Below, in pieces: positions 53,548 to 63,628 of a stretch of DNA of 64,000 nt. The notes below the pieces were generated by a model. The model worked only from the letters and a program-made list of their open reading frames with translations, was not told the origin of the DNA and ran no database searches. A program made the position numbers and the translations under genes. The DNA is from Cohaesibacter marisflavi. Its GTDB lineage: Bacteria; Pseudomonadota; Alphaproteobacteria; Rhizobiales; Cohaesibacteraceae. Location of the stretch: assembly GCF_900115225.1 (NCBI RefSeq), contig NZ_FOVR01000001.1, forward strand, positions 657,727 to 721,726. The letters run 5' to 3'. Position 1 is the stretch's first letter. Each line of letters opens with the position of its first letter.

Positions 53548-55788
53548 ATGATGCGTCAGTACGAACTCGTCGAGAGAGTTGTAAGCTATAATCCCAATGC
53601 TGACGAAGCCCTGTTGAACAAGGCTTATGTCTATTCCATGCGCAAACATGGCAAACAGAAGCGTGCGTCCGGTGACCCTTATTTCGTGCATCCTCTCGAG
53701 GTTGCCGGCATCCTGACGGATTTGCGGCTGGATGATGGAACGATCGCCGTCGGGTTGTTGCATGACACGCTGGAAGATACAGACGCAACACGCACAGAAC
53801 TTGATTCCATGTTCGGCGAAGAAATCGGCAAGCTCGTTGAGGGGCTGACCAAGATCAGCCAGCTTGATCTGGTGTCCCGCCGCACCAAGCAGGCGGAAAA
53901 TATCCGCAAGCTGTTGCTCGCCATCTCCGATGATGTGCGCGTGTTGATCGTCAAACTGGCAGACCGTTTGCACAATATGCGCACCTTGCACTATGTGCCC
54001 GAGCACAAGCGCCATCGTATCGCACAGGAAACCATCGATATCTACGCGCCGCTCGCCGAGCGTATGGGCATGCAGGATATTCGCGAAGAGTTGGAAGGTC
54101 TTTCCTTCAAATATGTCAATCCTGAAGCTTACGAAGCCATCAATGCACGTCTTGAAGAGGTGCGTCAGCGCAACAAGACCATCATCTCCGAAATTGAAGG
54201 GGAGTTGGAAAAGACTTTCGCTGAGAAGGGCTTGAAGGCATCCGTTCGTGGTCGTGAAAAAAAGGCCTATTCCATTTTCCGCAAGATGCAGCGACAGAAT
54301 ATCGGCTTTGAGCAATTGTCCGATATTTATGCCTTCCGCGTGCTGGTGGAAGATGTTGAAGCCTGTTACCGAACGCTCGGCATCGTGCACACCATCTGGC
54401 CGTGCGTACCCGGTCGCTTCAAGGATTATGTATCAACCCCCAAACCCAACGATTATCGCTCCATCCACACCACGGTGATCGGCCCCGGGCGGCAGCGCGT
54501 TGAGTTGCAGATCCGCACGCATAAAATGCACCAGTTCGCTGAATATGGTGTCGCGGCCCACGCACTGTATAAAGATGTTAGCGGCAAGACCAAGGGGGGG
54601 CGGTCTTTGGGGCGTCTGGCCCGCGACAGCAACGCCTATTCATGGCTGCGACAGACAGTTGAGCTGCTCTCGTCGGGTAACTCGGCTGAAGAGTTCCTCG
54701 AGCATACAAAGCTGGAGTTGTTTCAGGATCAGGTCTTCTGTTTCACGCCAAAAGGGCGCGTCATTGCCTTGCCACGTGGTGCCGTTCCCATTGATTTTGC
54801 CTATGCGGTTCATACCGATATCGGGGATACCTGCATCGGCTGTAAGATCAATGGCGCCGTCATGCCGCTGGTGACCGAGCTGAACAATGGTGACGAGGTT
54901 GAAATTATCTGCTCCAAGGCGCAGACGCCACCGCCAGCATGGGAGAATATTGCGGCCACAGGCAAGGCGCGGGCTGCCATTCGCAAGGCTACGCGAGCAG
55001 CTGTGCGCAAGCAATATGCCGGCCTTGGTGAGCAGATCTTGCAGAATGCCTTCAAACGGGCTGATCAGGAATATTCCACCGAACAGATCAAGGTCGCCTT
55101 GTCGCGGCTTGGTTTTCAGACATTGGACGACGCGCTGGCGGCCGTCGGACGAGGGGAACTCCAGTCCCGTATGGTGATCGAGGCGGTGTTCCCGGATTAT
55201 CAGGACCAGCGGGCAGCCCAGAGCGAAGGCGAGCGCGGGGAAGGGTGGTTCGGCCTGCCTCATGCCTCGGCCATGAAATTCCGCATTCCCGGTTCTGGCC
55301 GAAAGCAAAATGGCAAGAACGCCCATCAGTCCGGTCAGCGGTCTATCCCGATCCGTGGCCTTTCTGCCGATATTCCCGTTACCTTCGCCCCTGAAGGAGG
55401 AGCCGTGCCAGGCGACAGGATCGTTGGTATCCACACTCCGGGTAAGGGGGTTACCATCTACCCTATTCATTCTCCGGCTCTTAGTCAGTTTGAAGACACG
55501 CCGGAGCGGTGGCTTGATGTCCGTTGGGATATCGATGAGGAGAATACAGAGCGGTTTCCGGCAAGGATCGAGGTTTCCATCCTCAATGAACCGGGCAGTC
55601 TTGCGTCTATCGCCAATGTCATTGCCGAGAATGACGGCAATATCGAGAATATCAAGATGGAGCATCAGATGAGTGATTTCCATGAAATGACTATCGATTT
55701 GTCAGTCTGGAACCTCAATCATCTCAACCGGATTATCGAACAGATCCGTAGCAAGAAAACAGTGTCCAAGGCATGGCGAGTCAACTGA
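53548..55788 (+). CDS. rsh: Bifunctional (p)ppGpp synthetase/hydrolase
   Basis: A 746-residue Rsh (RelA/SpoT homologue). The hydrolase HD domain is intact: His48, then HDTLED at 72-77. The synthetase domain has RFKDYVSTPKPNDYRSIHTTV and ELQIRTHKMHQFAEYGVAAH. A TGS domain follows (DQVFCFTPKGRVIALPRGAVPIDFAYAVHTDIGD) and the C-terminal ACT domain begins near RIEVSILNEPGSLASIANVIAENDGNI. As the only RSH in most Rhizobiales it governs the stringent response. Downstream of rpoZ, whose product contributes to the ppGpp site on RNA polymerase. Confidence 0.95.
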   Translation: MMRQYELVERVVSYNPNADEALLNKAYVYSMRKHGKQKRASGDPYFVHPLEVAGILTDLRLDDGTIAVGLLHDTLEDTDATRTELDSMFGEEIGKLVEGLTKISQLDLVSRRTKQAENIRKLLLAISDDVRVLIVKLADRLHNMRTLHYVPEHKRHRIAQETIDIYAPLAERMGMQDIREELEGLSFKYVNPEAYEAINARLEEVRQRNKTIISEIEGELEKTFAEKGLKASVRGREKKAYSIFRKMQRQNIGFEQLSDIYAFRVLVEDVEACYRTLGIVHTIWPCVPGRFKDYVSTPKPNDYRSIHTTVIGPGRQRVELQIRTHKMHQFAEYGVAAHALYKDVSGKTKGGRSLGRLARDSNAYSWLRQTVELLSSGNSAEEFLEHTKLELFQDQVFCFTPKGRVIALPRGAVPIDFAYAVHTDIGDTCIGCKINGAVMPLVTELNNGDEVEIICSKAQTPPPAWENIAATGKARAAIRKATRAAVRKQYAGLGEQILQNAFKRADQEYSTEQIKVALSRLGFQTLDDALAAVGRGELQSRMVIEAVFPDYQDQRAAQSEGERGEGWFGLPHASAMKFRIPGSGRKQNGKNAHQSGQRSIPIRGLSADIPVTFAPEGGAVPGDRIVGIHTPGKGVTIYPIHSPALSQFEDTPERWLDVRWDIDEENTERFPARIEVSILNEPGSLASIANVIAENDGNIENIKMEHQMSDFHEMTIDLSVWNLNHLNRIIEQIRSKKTVSKAWRVN

Positions 55789-55876
55789 TTGAAGGTGTTT
55801 GACAGACCAGTCAGAGGCGCAGTTAAACAAAAGCCTGACCGGGGCGAGGCATGAAGAGAAAGGAAGAAACAAACGC

Positions 55877-56293
55877 ATGATTATCGGCACCGGGAATGAT
55901 CTGATCGACATCAGACGCATTGAAAAATCTCTTGATCGTTTTGGCGAACGCTTCATCCAGCGTGTCTTTACCGAAAAGGAAATTGCACGCTCGGAGCGCA
56001 AGGCTCAGAGGGCAGCCTCCTATGCCAAACGGTTCGCTGCCAAGGAAGCCTGTTCAAAGGCATTGGGAACCGGGCTTTCTCATGGTGTCTTCTGGCGTGA
56101 TATGGGTGTTAGCAACCTTTGGACCGGCAAGCCGACCATGGTGCTAACCAACGGCGCGCTGAAGCGAATGCAGTCTATGATCCCGCCCGGTTTCGTGCCT
56201 CAGATTGATCTGACCATCACGGATGAATATCCCATCGCTCAGGCCTATGTCATCATTTCGGCAATCCCGGAAAACTGGCCGTCAGCACAATAG
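55877..56293 (+). CDS. acpS: Holo-[acyl-carrier-protein] synthase
   Basis: A 138-residue 4'-phosphopantetheinyl transferase activating acyl carrier protein. Metal-binding [16 protein letters not shown] and [15 protein letters not shown] are the two signatures. AAAGGAAG precedes ATG 55877; the open frame extends 26 codons upstream without coding character. Short for a fatty-acid enzyme but normal for AcpS. Confidence 0.95.
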   Translation: MIIGTGNDLIDIRRIEKSLDRFGERFIQRVFTEKEIARSERKAQRAASYAKRFAAKEACSKALGTGLSHGVFWRDMGVSNLWTGKPTMVLTNGALKRMQSMIPPGFVPQIDLTITDEYPIAQAYVIISAIPENWPSAQ

Positions 56294-56522
56294 CGCCACA
56301 ATCAGGGTACAAAGACCCTTCGAACTGCTTTTTTGTTCACTTATACGGTCATATGTACACAGGAATGCCAGACTTTTCTGCCATTGTGTTTTCTTGATTG
56401 TATCGGCGGTACGCTACCGCTATTACCAAACATGAACCAATTTGAATGGATATGACCGACAAGGCCATCGGCCAGTTTTTTACAAAGACCTGCCGGTCAT
56501 GATTTAAAAAAGAGAATTCAGT

Positions 56523-57290
56523 GTGTCAGACGATAGCATGAAAGAAAATGAGGGTGGCCTTGGGGAAACCATCAAGGTCATTATTCAGGCGCTGCTTCTA
56601 GCGCTCGTGGTGAGAACGCTTCTATTTCAGCCCTTCTCGATACCCTCCGGTTCCATGAAGTCGACACTTCTGATTGGCGACTATCTGTTCGTTTCAAAAT
56701 ATAGCTATGGCTATTCGCGTTATTCGATGCCGTTCGGTTTGCCTCTTTTCTCCGGGCGCATTTTGGCCAGCGAACCCACGCGCGGTGACATTGTCGTGTT
56801 CAAATTGCCGCGCGATCCGTCGGTTGACTATATCAAACGCGTCATCGGGTTACCCGGCGACAAGATCCAGATGATTGGCGGTCAGCTCTATATCAATGGT
56901 ACCGCGGTTCAGCATGAGCGGATTGAAGACTTCATCGATACGGACGCGCAGGGGCGCAAGACGCGGGTTGAACGCTTCCGCGAAACCCTGCCAAATGGCG
57001 TCAGCTACACCACGCTCAACCTGACTGACAACAACTATCTCGATAACACGCCGGTTTATGAAGTGCCCGCAGGCCATTACTTCATGATGGGTGACAACCG
57101 GGACAATTCCTCGGACAGCCGTGTCTTGAGCAACGTCGGCTATGTGCCGTTTGAAAATCTGGTCGGCAAGGCTCAGGTGATCTTCTTCTCCATTGGCGAT
57201 GGCAAGGCCCCTTGGGAGATCTGGAGTTGGCCAAGTGCAGCCCGCTGGGAACGTTGGTTCACAAGCCTCAAGCCGGATACCAATGACTAG
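56523..57290 (+). CDS. lepB: Signal peptidase I
   Basis: A 255-residue membrane-bound serine protease with one N-terminal helix (~17-36) that removes signal peptides. Catalytic Ser44 is in PSGSMKSTLL and Lys105 in YIKRVIGLPGD; GDNRDNSSDSR closes the fold. GTG start at 56523 with AGAGAA upstream. A 229-base leader with pairing segments lies upstream. Followed by rnc after 266 bases. Confidence 0.95.
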   Translation: MSDDSMKENEGGLGETIKVIIQALLLALVVRTLLFQPFSIPSGSMKSTLLIGDYLFVSKYSYGYSRYSMPFGLPLFSGRILASEPTRGDIVVFKLPRDPSVDYIKRVIGLPGDKIQMIGGQLYINGTAVQHERIEDFIDTDAQGRKTRVERFRETLPNGVSYTTLNLTDNNYLDNTPVYEVPAGHYFMMGDNRDNSSDSRVLSNVGYVPFENLVGKAQVIFFSIGDGKAPWEIWSWPSAARWERWFTSLKPDTND

Positions 57291-57556
57291 AAACAGAGTT
57301 GCATGAATAAGTCAGTTTGGGAGTGGACGCTGGCCGCCAGTTGCTTCACTCCCGATTGTCTGTATAAATGTAACAGGAGACTTGCTAAAAAGTGCGGTTT
57401 GCTACACATAAGACCGTCTTGATTGGCAAAGAAGAGACCTCATATATCAAGAAATATGCCGCGCAGAAACTCTCTGTGTGGCATTCTCTATATAAGGCTC
57501 TGCAATAAAATACTGATGTTAGAAAATACAAAAGGAAGGAAACAGGTTAGGGTTAC

Positions 57557-58264
57557 ATGAAGAAAAGAGATGTGGCAAAACTAGAAGAGCATCTCGGCTA
57601 TAAATTCAAGGACAGATCACAGCTGGAACGCGCTTTGAGCCACTCCAGTACTGTTGCGTCACCACGCTTGCAGGTAGATCAAACCTACCAACGGCATGAA
57701 TTTCTTGGTGATCGCGTCTTGGCTGTCACGATAGCCGATATGTTGCTGAAAGCCTTTCCCAAGGCAGATGAAGGGGAATTGGCCCGTCGTTTCAATGGTC
57801 TTGTGCGCAATGAAACCTGCGCAGAAGTGGCCAGAGAAATCGGCCTTGGCCCCTATATCCGCCTCGGCGAGGGAGAAGCGCAGGCTGGTGGTCGCAAAAA
57901 GGAAGCGATCCTAGGTGATGTATGCGAAGCAATCATCGGAGCCATCTATATAGATGGCGGTTTCGAGAAAGCCCGCGATATCGTCAAGCATTATTGGGAG
58001 AGGCGCATGCTGGACTGGACCGGTCCGTTGCGCGATGCCAAAACCACATTGCAGGAATGGGTGCAGGGCAACAAGCTGCCACCGCCAACCTATCGGCTGG
58101 TGGAACGCACAGGCCCCGACCACGAACCGGAATTCACATTGAATGTCGAAGTGCCGACCCTCAAGTCGGCACAGGGCAAGGGCCCGTCAAAACGCATTGC
58201 CGAGCAGGATGCTGCCCGGACGATGCTTATAAGAGAAGGACAGTGGAGTGCGGACGTCAAGTGA
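57557..58264 (+). CDS. rnc: Ribonuclease III
   Basis: A 235-residue double-strand RNase with a catalytic domain (~1-150) and a C-terminal dsRBD (~160-230, KTTLQEWVQGNKLPPPTYRLVERTGPDHEPEFT). The signature reads QRHEFLGD (45-52) in place of the usual ERLEFLGD, so the position of E. coli Glu38 is Gln45 while Glu48, Asp52, Asp121 and Glu124 (matching Glu41, Asp45, Asp114, Glu117) are kept. It processes rRNA and mRNA. Next to era and recO as in many bacteria. Confidence 0.94.
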   Translation: MKKRDVAKLEEHLGYKFKDRSQLERALSHSSTVASPRLQVDQTYQRHEFLGDRVLAVTIADMLLKAFPKADEGELARRFNGLVRNETCAEVAREIGLGPYIRLGEGEAQAGGRKKEAILGDVCEAIIGAIYIDGGFEKARDIVKHYWERRMLDWTGPLRDAKTTLQEWVQGNKLPPPTYRLVERTGPDHEPEFTLNVEVPTLKSAQGKGPSKRIAEQDAARTMLIREGQWSADVK

Positions 58265-58325
58265 CGTCCCCTTCGATTACCTCACAAGGGCTTTGAAACA
58301 AAGGCCCTGAAACATAAGGACGTTT

Positions 58326-59261
58326 ATGTCAGATACATCCTCTCCAATGTCTGGTGACATGCCGGAAACAGAAACCAAATGCGGATATGTCGCCCTGATC
58401 GGCGCACCAAACGCGGGTAAGTCGACCCTTGTCAATGAATTGGTCGGCTCCAAGGTGTCCATCGTCACACACAAGGTGCAGACCACCCGTTCGCTTATTC
58501 GGGGCATTGCACTGAAGGACGAAAAGCAGGTTATTTTCGTTGATACCCCGGGTATCTTTGCCCCCAAACGCCGTCTTGAAACGGCGATGGTCAATACCGC
58601 ATGGGGGGGAGCCAAGGATGCCGACGTCATCGGCATGATCGTGGATGCGCGCAAAGGGGTAACCGAGCAGATCGAGGATATTCTCGATCGCCTCAAGGAT
58701 ATCAAACTGCCCAAGGTTCTGATCCTGAACAAGATCGACCTTGTGAAACGCGATAGCCTGTTGGCTCTGGCTCAGCAGCTCAATGATCGTATCGCCTTTG
58801 ACGAAACCTTCATGGTGTCGGCTCTTAACGGTGATCGCACGGATGATCTGATGGTTTATTTCGCAGATCATATGCCGAAAGGGCCTTGGCTTTATCCAGA
58901 AGACATGATTTCGGATTTGCCCATGCGTCAGCTGGCAGCCGAGATTACCCGAGAAAAGGTTTTTCTGCGCCTGCATCAGGAACTGCCCTATGCTTCAACG
59001 GTGGAAACCGAAAAATGGGAGCAGAAGAAAGATGGTTCGGTCAGGATCGAGCAGGTGATCTATGTGGAACGTGACAACCAGAAAATGATCGTTCTGGGCA
59101 AGGGCGGCGCCACCATCAAGGCCATTTCCACCGCAGCTCGTAAAGAGCTGATGGAGCTGTTGGAAACCAAGGTGCATCTGTTCCTGTTTGTTAAAGTGCG
59201 TGAGCGCTGGGTTGATGATCCGGAACGCTATCGTGAAATGGGTATCGATTTCCCTATCTAA
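58326..59261 (+). CDS. era: GTPase Era
   Basis: A 311-residue ribosome-assembly GTPase with G1 IGAPNAGKSTLVN, G3 DTPG (VDTPGIF), G4 NKID, and a C-terminal KH domain (YVERDNQKMIVLGKGGATIKAISTAARKEL) that binds 16S rRNA 3' end. Starts 61 bases after rnc. A strong terminator follows immediately. Confidence 0.96.
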   Translation: MSDTSSPMSGDMPETETKCGYVALIGAPNAGKSTLVNELVGSKVSIVTHKVQTTRSLIRGIALKDEKQVIFVDTPGIFAPKRRLETAMVNTAWGGAKDADVIGMIVDARKGVTEQIEDILDRLKDIKLPKVLILNKIDLVKRDSLLALAQQLNDRIAFDETFMVSALNGDRTDDLMVYFADHMPKGPWLYPEDMISDLPMRQLAAEITREKVFLRLHQELPYASTVETEKWEQKKDGSVRIEQVIYVERDNQKMIVLGKGGATIKAISTAARKELMELLETKVHLFLFVKVRERWVDDPERYREMGIDFPI

Positions 59262-59291
59262 CGCCTGCTACGCGATAAATGTGAATGAATG

Positions 59292-59326
59292 AAAAGGGAA
59301 GAACCTCATTTGGTTCTTCCCTTTTT
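59292..59326 (+). terminator. Strong terminator after era
   Basis: AAAAGGGAAGAACC (59292-59305) pairs perfectly with GGTTCTTCCCTTTT (59312-59325), loop TCATTT, T-run within the stem's 3' arm (CTTTTT). A 14-bp stem 30 bases after the era stop. recO therefore needs read-through or its own promoter. Confidence 0.85.
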
Positions 59327-59351
59327 CGTCGAACCAAAGCATCTTTGCCAT

Positions 59352-60092
59352 ATGGAATGGACTGACGAAGCGATTGTTCTTGGCACGAAAAGGCACGGTG
59401 AAACCTCTGTTTTGCTGGAGGTGATGACCCGTAGCCATGGGCGCGTGATGGGGCTCGTCAAAGGGGGGCGCTCGCGCCGTCAGCAACCCGTCTTGCAACC
59501 GGGCAACAGTCTCACGGTTGTTTGGCGCGCACGGCTGGAAAACCATCTGGGTCAAATGACAACAGAGCTTTTGACCTCCCGTGCCGCAAGATTGATGGCC
59601 CTGCCGCTTGGCACCTATGGGATGCAGTTCATATCGGAGCTGACCCGTCTCTTGCCCGAGCGGGATGCGCATCCATATCTGTTTCAGGCGCTCAAGGTGA
59701 TCGTGGATGAGTTCGAAGAAGGCGATGTCGCCGGTGAGCTCATGGTGCGTTATGAGTTGGCCATGCTCTCCGAGCTTGGCTATGGGCTCGATCTGGAGCA
59801 ATGCGCAGCCACAGGCCGAACAGACGATCTCATCTATGTTTCGCCCAAATCGGGCAGGGCTGTTTGCGCTGAAGCTGGCAAACCCTATCATGACCGCATG
59901 CTGCCACTGCCAGCCTTTCTGCGCGGTAAAGCGTCGTCAAACCGTGTTTCCTTTGAGGAATTGTCCCAGGGTTTTGAGCTGACATCCTTTTTTCTGGATC
60001 GCCATGTCTACCGCCCCTTGGAGCGAAACGCACCGGACCTTAGAAAGAGCTTCATAGCCGCCGTGCGCAAGGATTTGACGCTGGAAGACTAG
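59352..60092 (+). CDS. recO: DNA repair protein RecO
   Basis: A 246-residue RecO protein that loads RecA with RecF/RecR. MEWTDEAIVLGTKRHGETSVLLEVMTRSHGR is the N-terminal OB domain, VKGGRSRRQQPVLQPGN its continuation, and the C-terminal helical domain follows; zinc-binding cysteines of some RecO are not obvious. ATG 59352 is chosen because the frame upstream runs through the era terminator. No ribosome-binding site is evident. Confidence 0.92.
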   Translation: MEWTDEAIVLGTKRHGETSVLLEVMTRSHGRVMGLVKGGRSRRQQPVLQPGNSLTVVWRARLENHLGQMTTELLTSRAARLMALPLGTYGMQFISELTRLLPERDAHPYLFQALKVIVDEFEEGDVAGELMVRYELAMLSELGYGLDLEQCAATGRTDDLIYVSPKSGRAVCAEAGKPYHDRMLPLPAFLRGKASSNRVSFEELSQGFELTSFFLDRHVYRPLERNAPDLRKSFIAAVRKDLTLED

Positions 60093-60179
60093 ACATCGTG
60101 GTTACGGATGGTGACCTTCGAACCTAAGCGGATATGTCGCCGGCGTGCAAACTGGGGGCTATTCTGCTGGAATATGGTT

Positions 60180-60217
60180 GATTCGCGATGCAAACAATTG
60201 CACGAATCGCCCTTTTT
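60180..60217 (+). terminator. Probable terminator between recO and parC
   Basis: GATTCG (60180-60185) pairs with CGAATC (60203-60208) and TGCAA (60189-60193) with TTGCA (60198-60202), loop ACAA, with a three-base bulge; GCCCTTTTT follows. The T-run ends 16 bases before the parC ATG. Confidence 0.6.
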
Positions 60218-60232
60218 CTATAACCAACCTGC

Positions 60233-62473
60233 ATGGGAAACGAAATTGTAAAGTCCGGCGAGTTTGAGAGCATCAACCTGCGCGAAGCGTTGGAAGAGCG
60301 ATATCTTGCTTACGCCTTGTCAACGATCACACAGCGTGCGCTGCCAGATGTGCGCGACGGCCTCAAGCCGGTGCATCGCCGCATTCTCTATGCAATGCGC
60401 CAGCTCAAGATGGACCCTACGGGTGGCTTCAAGAAGTCTGCCCGTGTTGTGGGCGATGTGATTGGTAAATATCACCCGCATGGTGATACCGCTGTCTATG
60501 ATGCCATGGTGCGTCTGGCGCAGGGCTTCGCCTCGCGCTACCCCATGGTGGACGGGCAGGGCAACTTCGGCAACATCGACGGCGACAGTGCTGCTGCGAT
60601 GCGTTACACCGAAGCCCGCATGACCGAGGTCGCTCGCCTCATGATGCAGGGGCTTGACGAAGACGCTGTGGATTTTCGCGAGACCTATGACAACGAGGAC
60701 AAAGAGCCCGTTGTCATGCCTGCGAACTTTCCCAATTTGCTGGCGAATGGTTCAAGCGGCATTGCCGTGGGCATGGCGACCTCCATTCCGCCGCATAACG
60801 TTTCCGAGCTGTGTGAAGCATCCCTTCACCTCATCAAATATCCCAATTGTACAGATGAAAAGCTGCTCGATCTGATGCCCGGGCCGGATTTCCCAACCGG
60901 CGGCATTATTGTCGAGCCCAAGGAGCATATCCTTGAAGCCTATCAGACCGGGCGCGGTGGCTTCCGCGTGCGAGCCAAATGGGAAATCGAACAGCTGAAC
61001 CGCGGGGCCTGGCAGATCATTGTCACAGAAATTCCTTATCAGGTTCAGAAGTCGCGCTTGATCGAGCGGATCGCCGATCTCATCCAGAACCGCAAATTGC
61101 CCCTGTTGGTCGATGTGCGTGATGAGTCGGCTGAAGATATCCGCGTTGTGCTGGAGCCGAAGAACCGCACGGTTGATCCTGACCTGATGATGGAAGCGCT
61201 ATTCAAGTTGACCGATCTTGAAAGCCGCATCTCCCTCAACATGAACGTGCTCAATGAGCATAACGTGCCAAGGGTGCTGGGCCTGCGCGAAGTGTTGCGG
61301 CAGTGGCTTGATCATCGTCGTGATGTGTTGCAGCGTCGGTCGCGTTACCGCCTTGGCAAGATCGAGCATCGCCTCGAAGTGCTCGATGGCTATCTGATTG
61401 CCTATCTCAATCTGGATGAAGTGATCCGCATCATTCGCTATGAGGATGAGCCCAAAGCCCAGTTGATGAAATCCTTCAGCCTGTCTGAAATTCAGGCTGA
61501 GGCAATCCTCAACATGCGCTTGCGCTCCTTGCGCAAACTTGAAGAAATCGAGATCCGCACCGAGCATGATAGTCTCAGCAAGGAACGGGCCGAACTGATT
61601 GAGATGCTGGGTTCCGAAGAGTTGCAGTGGAAGCGCATTTCCAAGGAAATTCGTGAGATCTACAAGATTTTCGGGCCGGATACCGAACTGGGGCGTCGTC
61701 GGTCGCAGTTTGGCGAAGCCAGCGAGCGTGATATCGAAGATATCAATCTGGCCATGGTCGAGCGCGAACCGGTTACGCTGGTTCTCTCTGAAAAAGGCTG
61801 GATCCGCGCCATGAAGGGGCATATCTCTGATCTTAGCAGCCTCAACTTCAAGGATGGCGACAAACTCAAATTTGCTGTTCAGGCCGAGACCACAGACAAG
61901 CTGCTGCTTATGGGCACGAATGGGCGTTTCTTCACCATGCAGGCTGACAAGCTGCCAGGTGGGCGCGGCCATGGCGAACCGATCCGCGTGATGATTGACA
62001 TGGAGCCCGGCGTCGATGTGGTCGACATGTTTGTGCATGTGCCCGATCGCAAGCTGCTCGTGACGGCGACAGATGGTCGAGGATTCATAACCAAGGAAGA
62101 AAGCCTCATCGCCAACACCCGCAAGGGCAAACAGGTGCTTAATGTGAGCGCTCCGGTCGAGGCCAAGCTCTGCAAGGTTGCCAAGGGCGATCGTATTGCC
62201 GTCATCGGCGAAAACCGCAAGATGCTGATCTTCCCGCTGGAACAGCTGCCCGAAATGAACCGGGGTCGCGGTGTTATGCTTCAGCGCTACAAGGACGGCG
62301 GCATTTCAGACGTGATCACTTTCTCTGGCGAGGAAGGCCTGACATGGAAAGACAGCTCCGGACGCAGCTATCATCGAACTTTGGATGACTTGGCTGAATG
62401 GCTCGGTGAACGCGGACAGGCCGGGCGCTTGCCGCCCAATGGCTTTCCGCGGAGCAACAAATTCGAGAATTGA
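60233..62473 (+). CDS. parC: DNA topoisomerase IV subunit A
   Basis: A 746-residue type IIA topoisomerase subunit that decatenates daughter chromosomes with ParE. Catalytic Tyr125 is in [10 protein letters not shown]; the quinolone-resistance region [17 protein letters not shown] has Thr86 and Asp90 where E. coli ParC has Ser80 and Glu84. GyrA-like C-terminal beta-pinwheel follows (~500-740). No ribosome-binding site precedes the ATG and the upstream terminator is very close. Confidence 0.95.
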   Translation: MGNEIVKSGEFESINLREALEERYLAYALSTITQRALPDVRDGLKPVHRRILYAMRQLKMDPTGGFKKSARVVGDVIGKYHPHGDTAVYDAMVRLAQGFASRYPMVDGQGNFGNIDGDSAAAMRYTEARMTEVARLMMQGLDEDAVDFRETYDNEDKEPVVMPANFPNLLANGSSGIAVGMATSIPPHNVSELCEASLHLIKYPNCTDEKLLDLMPGPDFPTGGIIVEPKEHILEAYQTGRGGFRVRAKWEIEQLNRGAWQIIVTEIPYQVQKSRLIERIADLIQNRKLPLLVDVRDESAEDIRVVLEPKNRTVDPDLMMEALFKLTDLESRISLNMNVLNEHNVPRVLGLREVLRQWLDHRRDVLQRRSRYRLGKIEHRLEVLDGYLIAYLNLDEVIRIIRYEDEPKAQLMKSFSLSEIQAEAILNMRLRSLRKLEEIEIRTEHDSLSKERAELIEMLGSEELQWKRISKEIREIYKIFGPDTELGRRRSQFGEASERDIEDINLAMVEREPVTLVLSEKGWIRAMKGHISDLSSLNFKDGDKLKFAVQAETTDKLLLMGTNGRFFTMQADKLPGGRGHGEPIRVMIDMEPGVDVVDMFVHVPDRKLLVTATDGRGFITKEESLIANTRKGKQVLNVSAPVEAKLCKVAKGDRIAVIGENRKMLIFPLEQLPEMNRGRGVMLQRYKDGGISDVITFSGEEGLTWKDSSGRSYHRTLDDLAEWLGERGQAGRLPPNGFPRSNKFEN

Positions 62474-62476
62474 TCA

Positions 62477-62506
62477 TCAACACCGGAGCTTGCTCCGGTG
62501 TTTTTA
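62477..62506 (+). terminator. Terminator after parC
   Basis: AACACCGGAG (62479-62488) pairs perfectly with CTCCGGTGTT (62493-62502), loop CTTG, followed by TTTAT. Six bases after the parC stop. Confidence 0.9.
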
Positions 62507-62518
62507 TATGCGCAGGTG

Positions 62519-63544
62519 TCAGTGAGGCATATAGAGCGTCGTCATGATGGGCCAGTGGTCGCCGATGGGCGCTGAAAAGCGTTCGACAGAGGTCGACTCA
62601 ATTGTGGCGCTGGTCAGGATATGATCAAGGCTCAGAAAGGCCGGCAGACGCAGATGCTTGATAACCGAATTGGGCGAGGGGAAGGTCGGAACGAAATGAT
62701 CGCGCCGCTCAAGGCCTGCTTGTTCGGCAAAGGCATCCACACGGAAGGCCCAACCTGTTGAATTGAAATCCCCAGCGATGACCTGTAGCGTCCATTGCTT
62801 TCTCTCTTCGTCAATGATGCGCGATAGGGTTGCCAATTGCCCTTGCTTCTCGGCAAGAGGCAGCGGCCAAGCCAGATGTACGCTATAGAGCCGGAAGGCA
62901 CGCGCCCCTGCTGGATGAACCGTTGCTGCCAGAAGCTTGCCATGCATGGGGTTTCTCTGGGCTTGGGTGCCGATATTGTAGGATTTGATATCGGTGAGCT
63001 TGTGCTTTGAATAGATGGCAAGGGTGCAGATGCGCCATGACTGACAACGCGCCTGAAAGGGATAGGCCTTTTTCAGGTCTGGCTGATTACGGAAGCGCTT
63101 GGGCGCGTACTCCTGCAATGCGGCAACATCGGGATTGGCCGAGAGTATCGTATCTGCCAGAGCCTGCTTGTCGCGCGTGCCCATATAGATGTTAAAACTC
63201 ATAAGCTTCAGGGGCGTCACAGAACGGCTCTCGGACAGGGCCGCGTCAGCTTGGAAAAACGACTGCCTGTGAAAATATTCCGGTAGCAAAATGATCGCTG
63301 AACAGCAGAGAATAAAGAGCACGAGCCAACGCCCGAAGCGCTTGAGAGCCAACAGGGTGCTCGGCCAGACAAAACTCATTGCCAGCGCAATGAGCCCAAG
63401 GGTCATGATGACGAGTTGGAAATGATTGATGACATCCAGAATCGGGACGAAAGCCCCCAATAGCGCAAGGGAAGAGATGATGGCCCCCGTGGCCAACCCA
63501 GCGAATATGCAGATATCCAGAATTAATCTGATGCGCCTTGGCAT
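62519..63544 (-). CDS. Membrane-anchored endonuclease/exonuclease/phosphatase-family protein
   Basis: A 341-residue protein. About three hydrophobic helices (~6-100, including LDICIFAGLATGAIISSLALLGAFVP and WLVLFILCCSAIILL) precede an EEP domain: LKLMSFNIYMG, NPDVAALQEYAP, VIAGDFNSTGWAF and SLDHILTS, with the metal and catalytic residues of the fold (Asn, Glu, Asp, His). The domain faces the periplasm by topology. Substrate (nucleic acid or phospholipid) unknown. ATG 63544 has GAGGG upstream; GTG 63571 is poorly placed. Confidence 0.85.
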   Translation of the reverse strand: MPRRIRLILDICIFAGLATGAIISSLALLGAFVPILDVINHFQLVIMTLGLIALAMSFVWPSTLLALKRFGRWLVLFILCCSAIILLPEYFHRQSFFQADAALSESRSVTPLKLMSFNIYMGTRDKQALADTILSANPDVAALQEYAPKRFRNQPDLKKAYPFQARCQSWRICTLAIYSKHKLTDIKSYNIGTQAQRNPMHGKLLAATVHPAGARAFRLYSVHLAWPLPLAEKQGQLATLSRIIDEERKQWTLQVIAGDFNSTGWAFRVDAFAEQAGLERRDHFVPTFPSPNSVIKHLRLPAFLSLDHILTSATIESTSVERFSAPIGDHWPIMTTLYMPH

Positions 63545-63628
63545 GCGACCCTCATGATTGTCGTGAATCACCCTCCCTAAGTTTCAAGGGAAATCGTGGT
63601 TGTGGGTGAAAAACATCAAAAATGAGAT

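Noticed and set aside
54640-55683. 347-codon frame on the minus strand opposite rsh
   Set aside because: Antisense to the TGS/ACT part of rsh; composition is that expected from the complementary strand.
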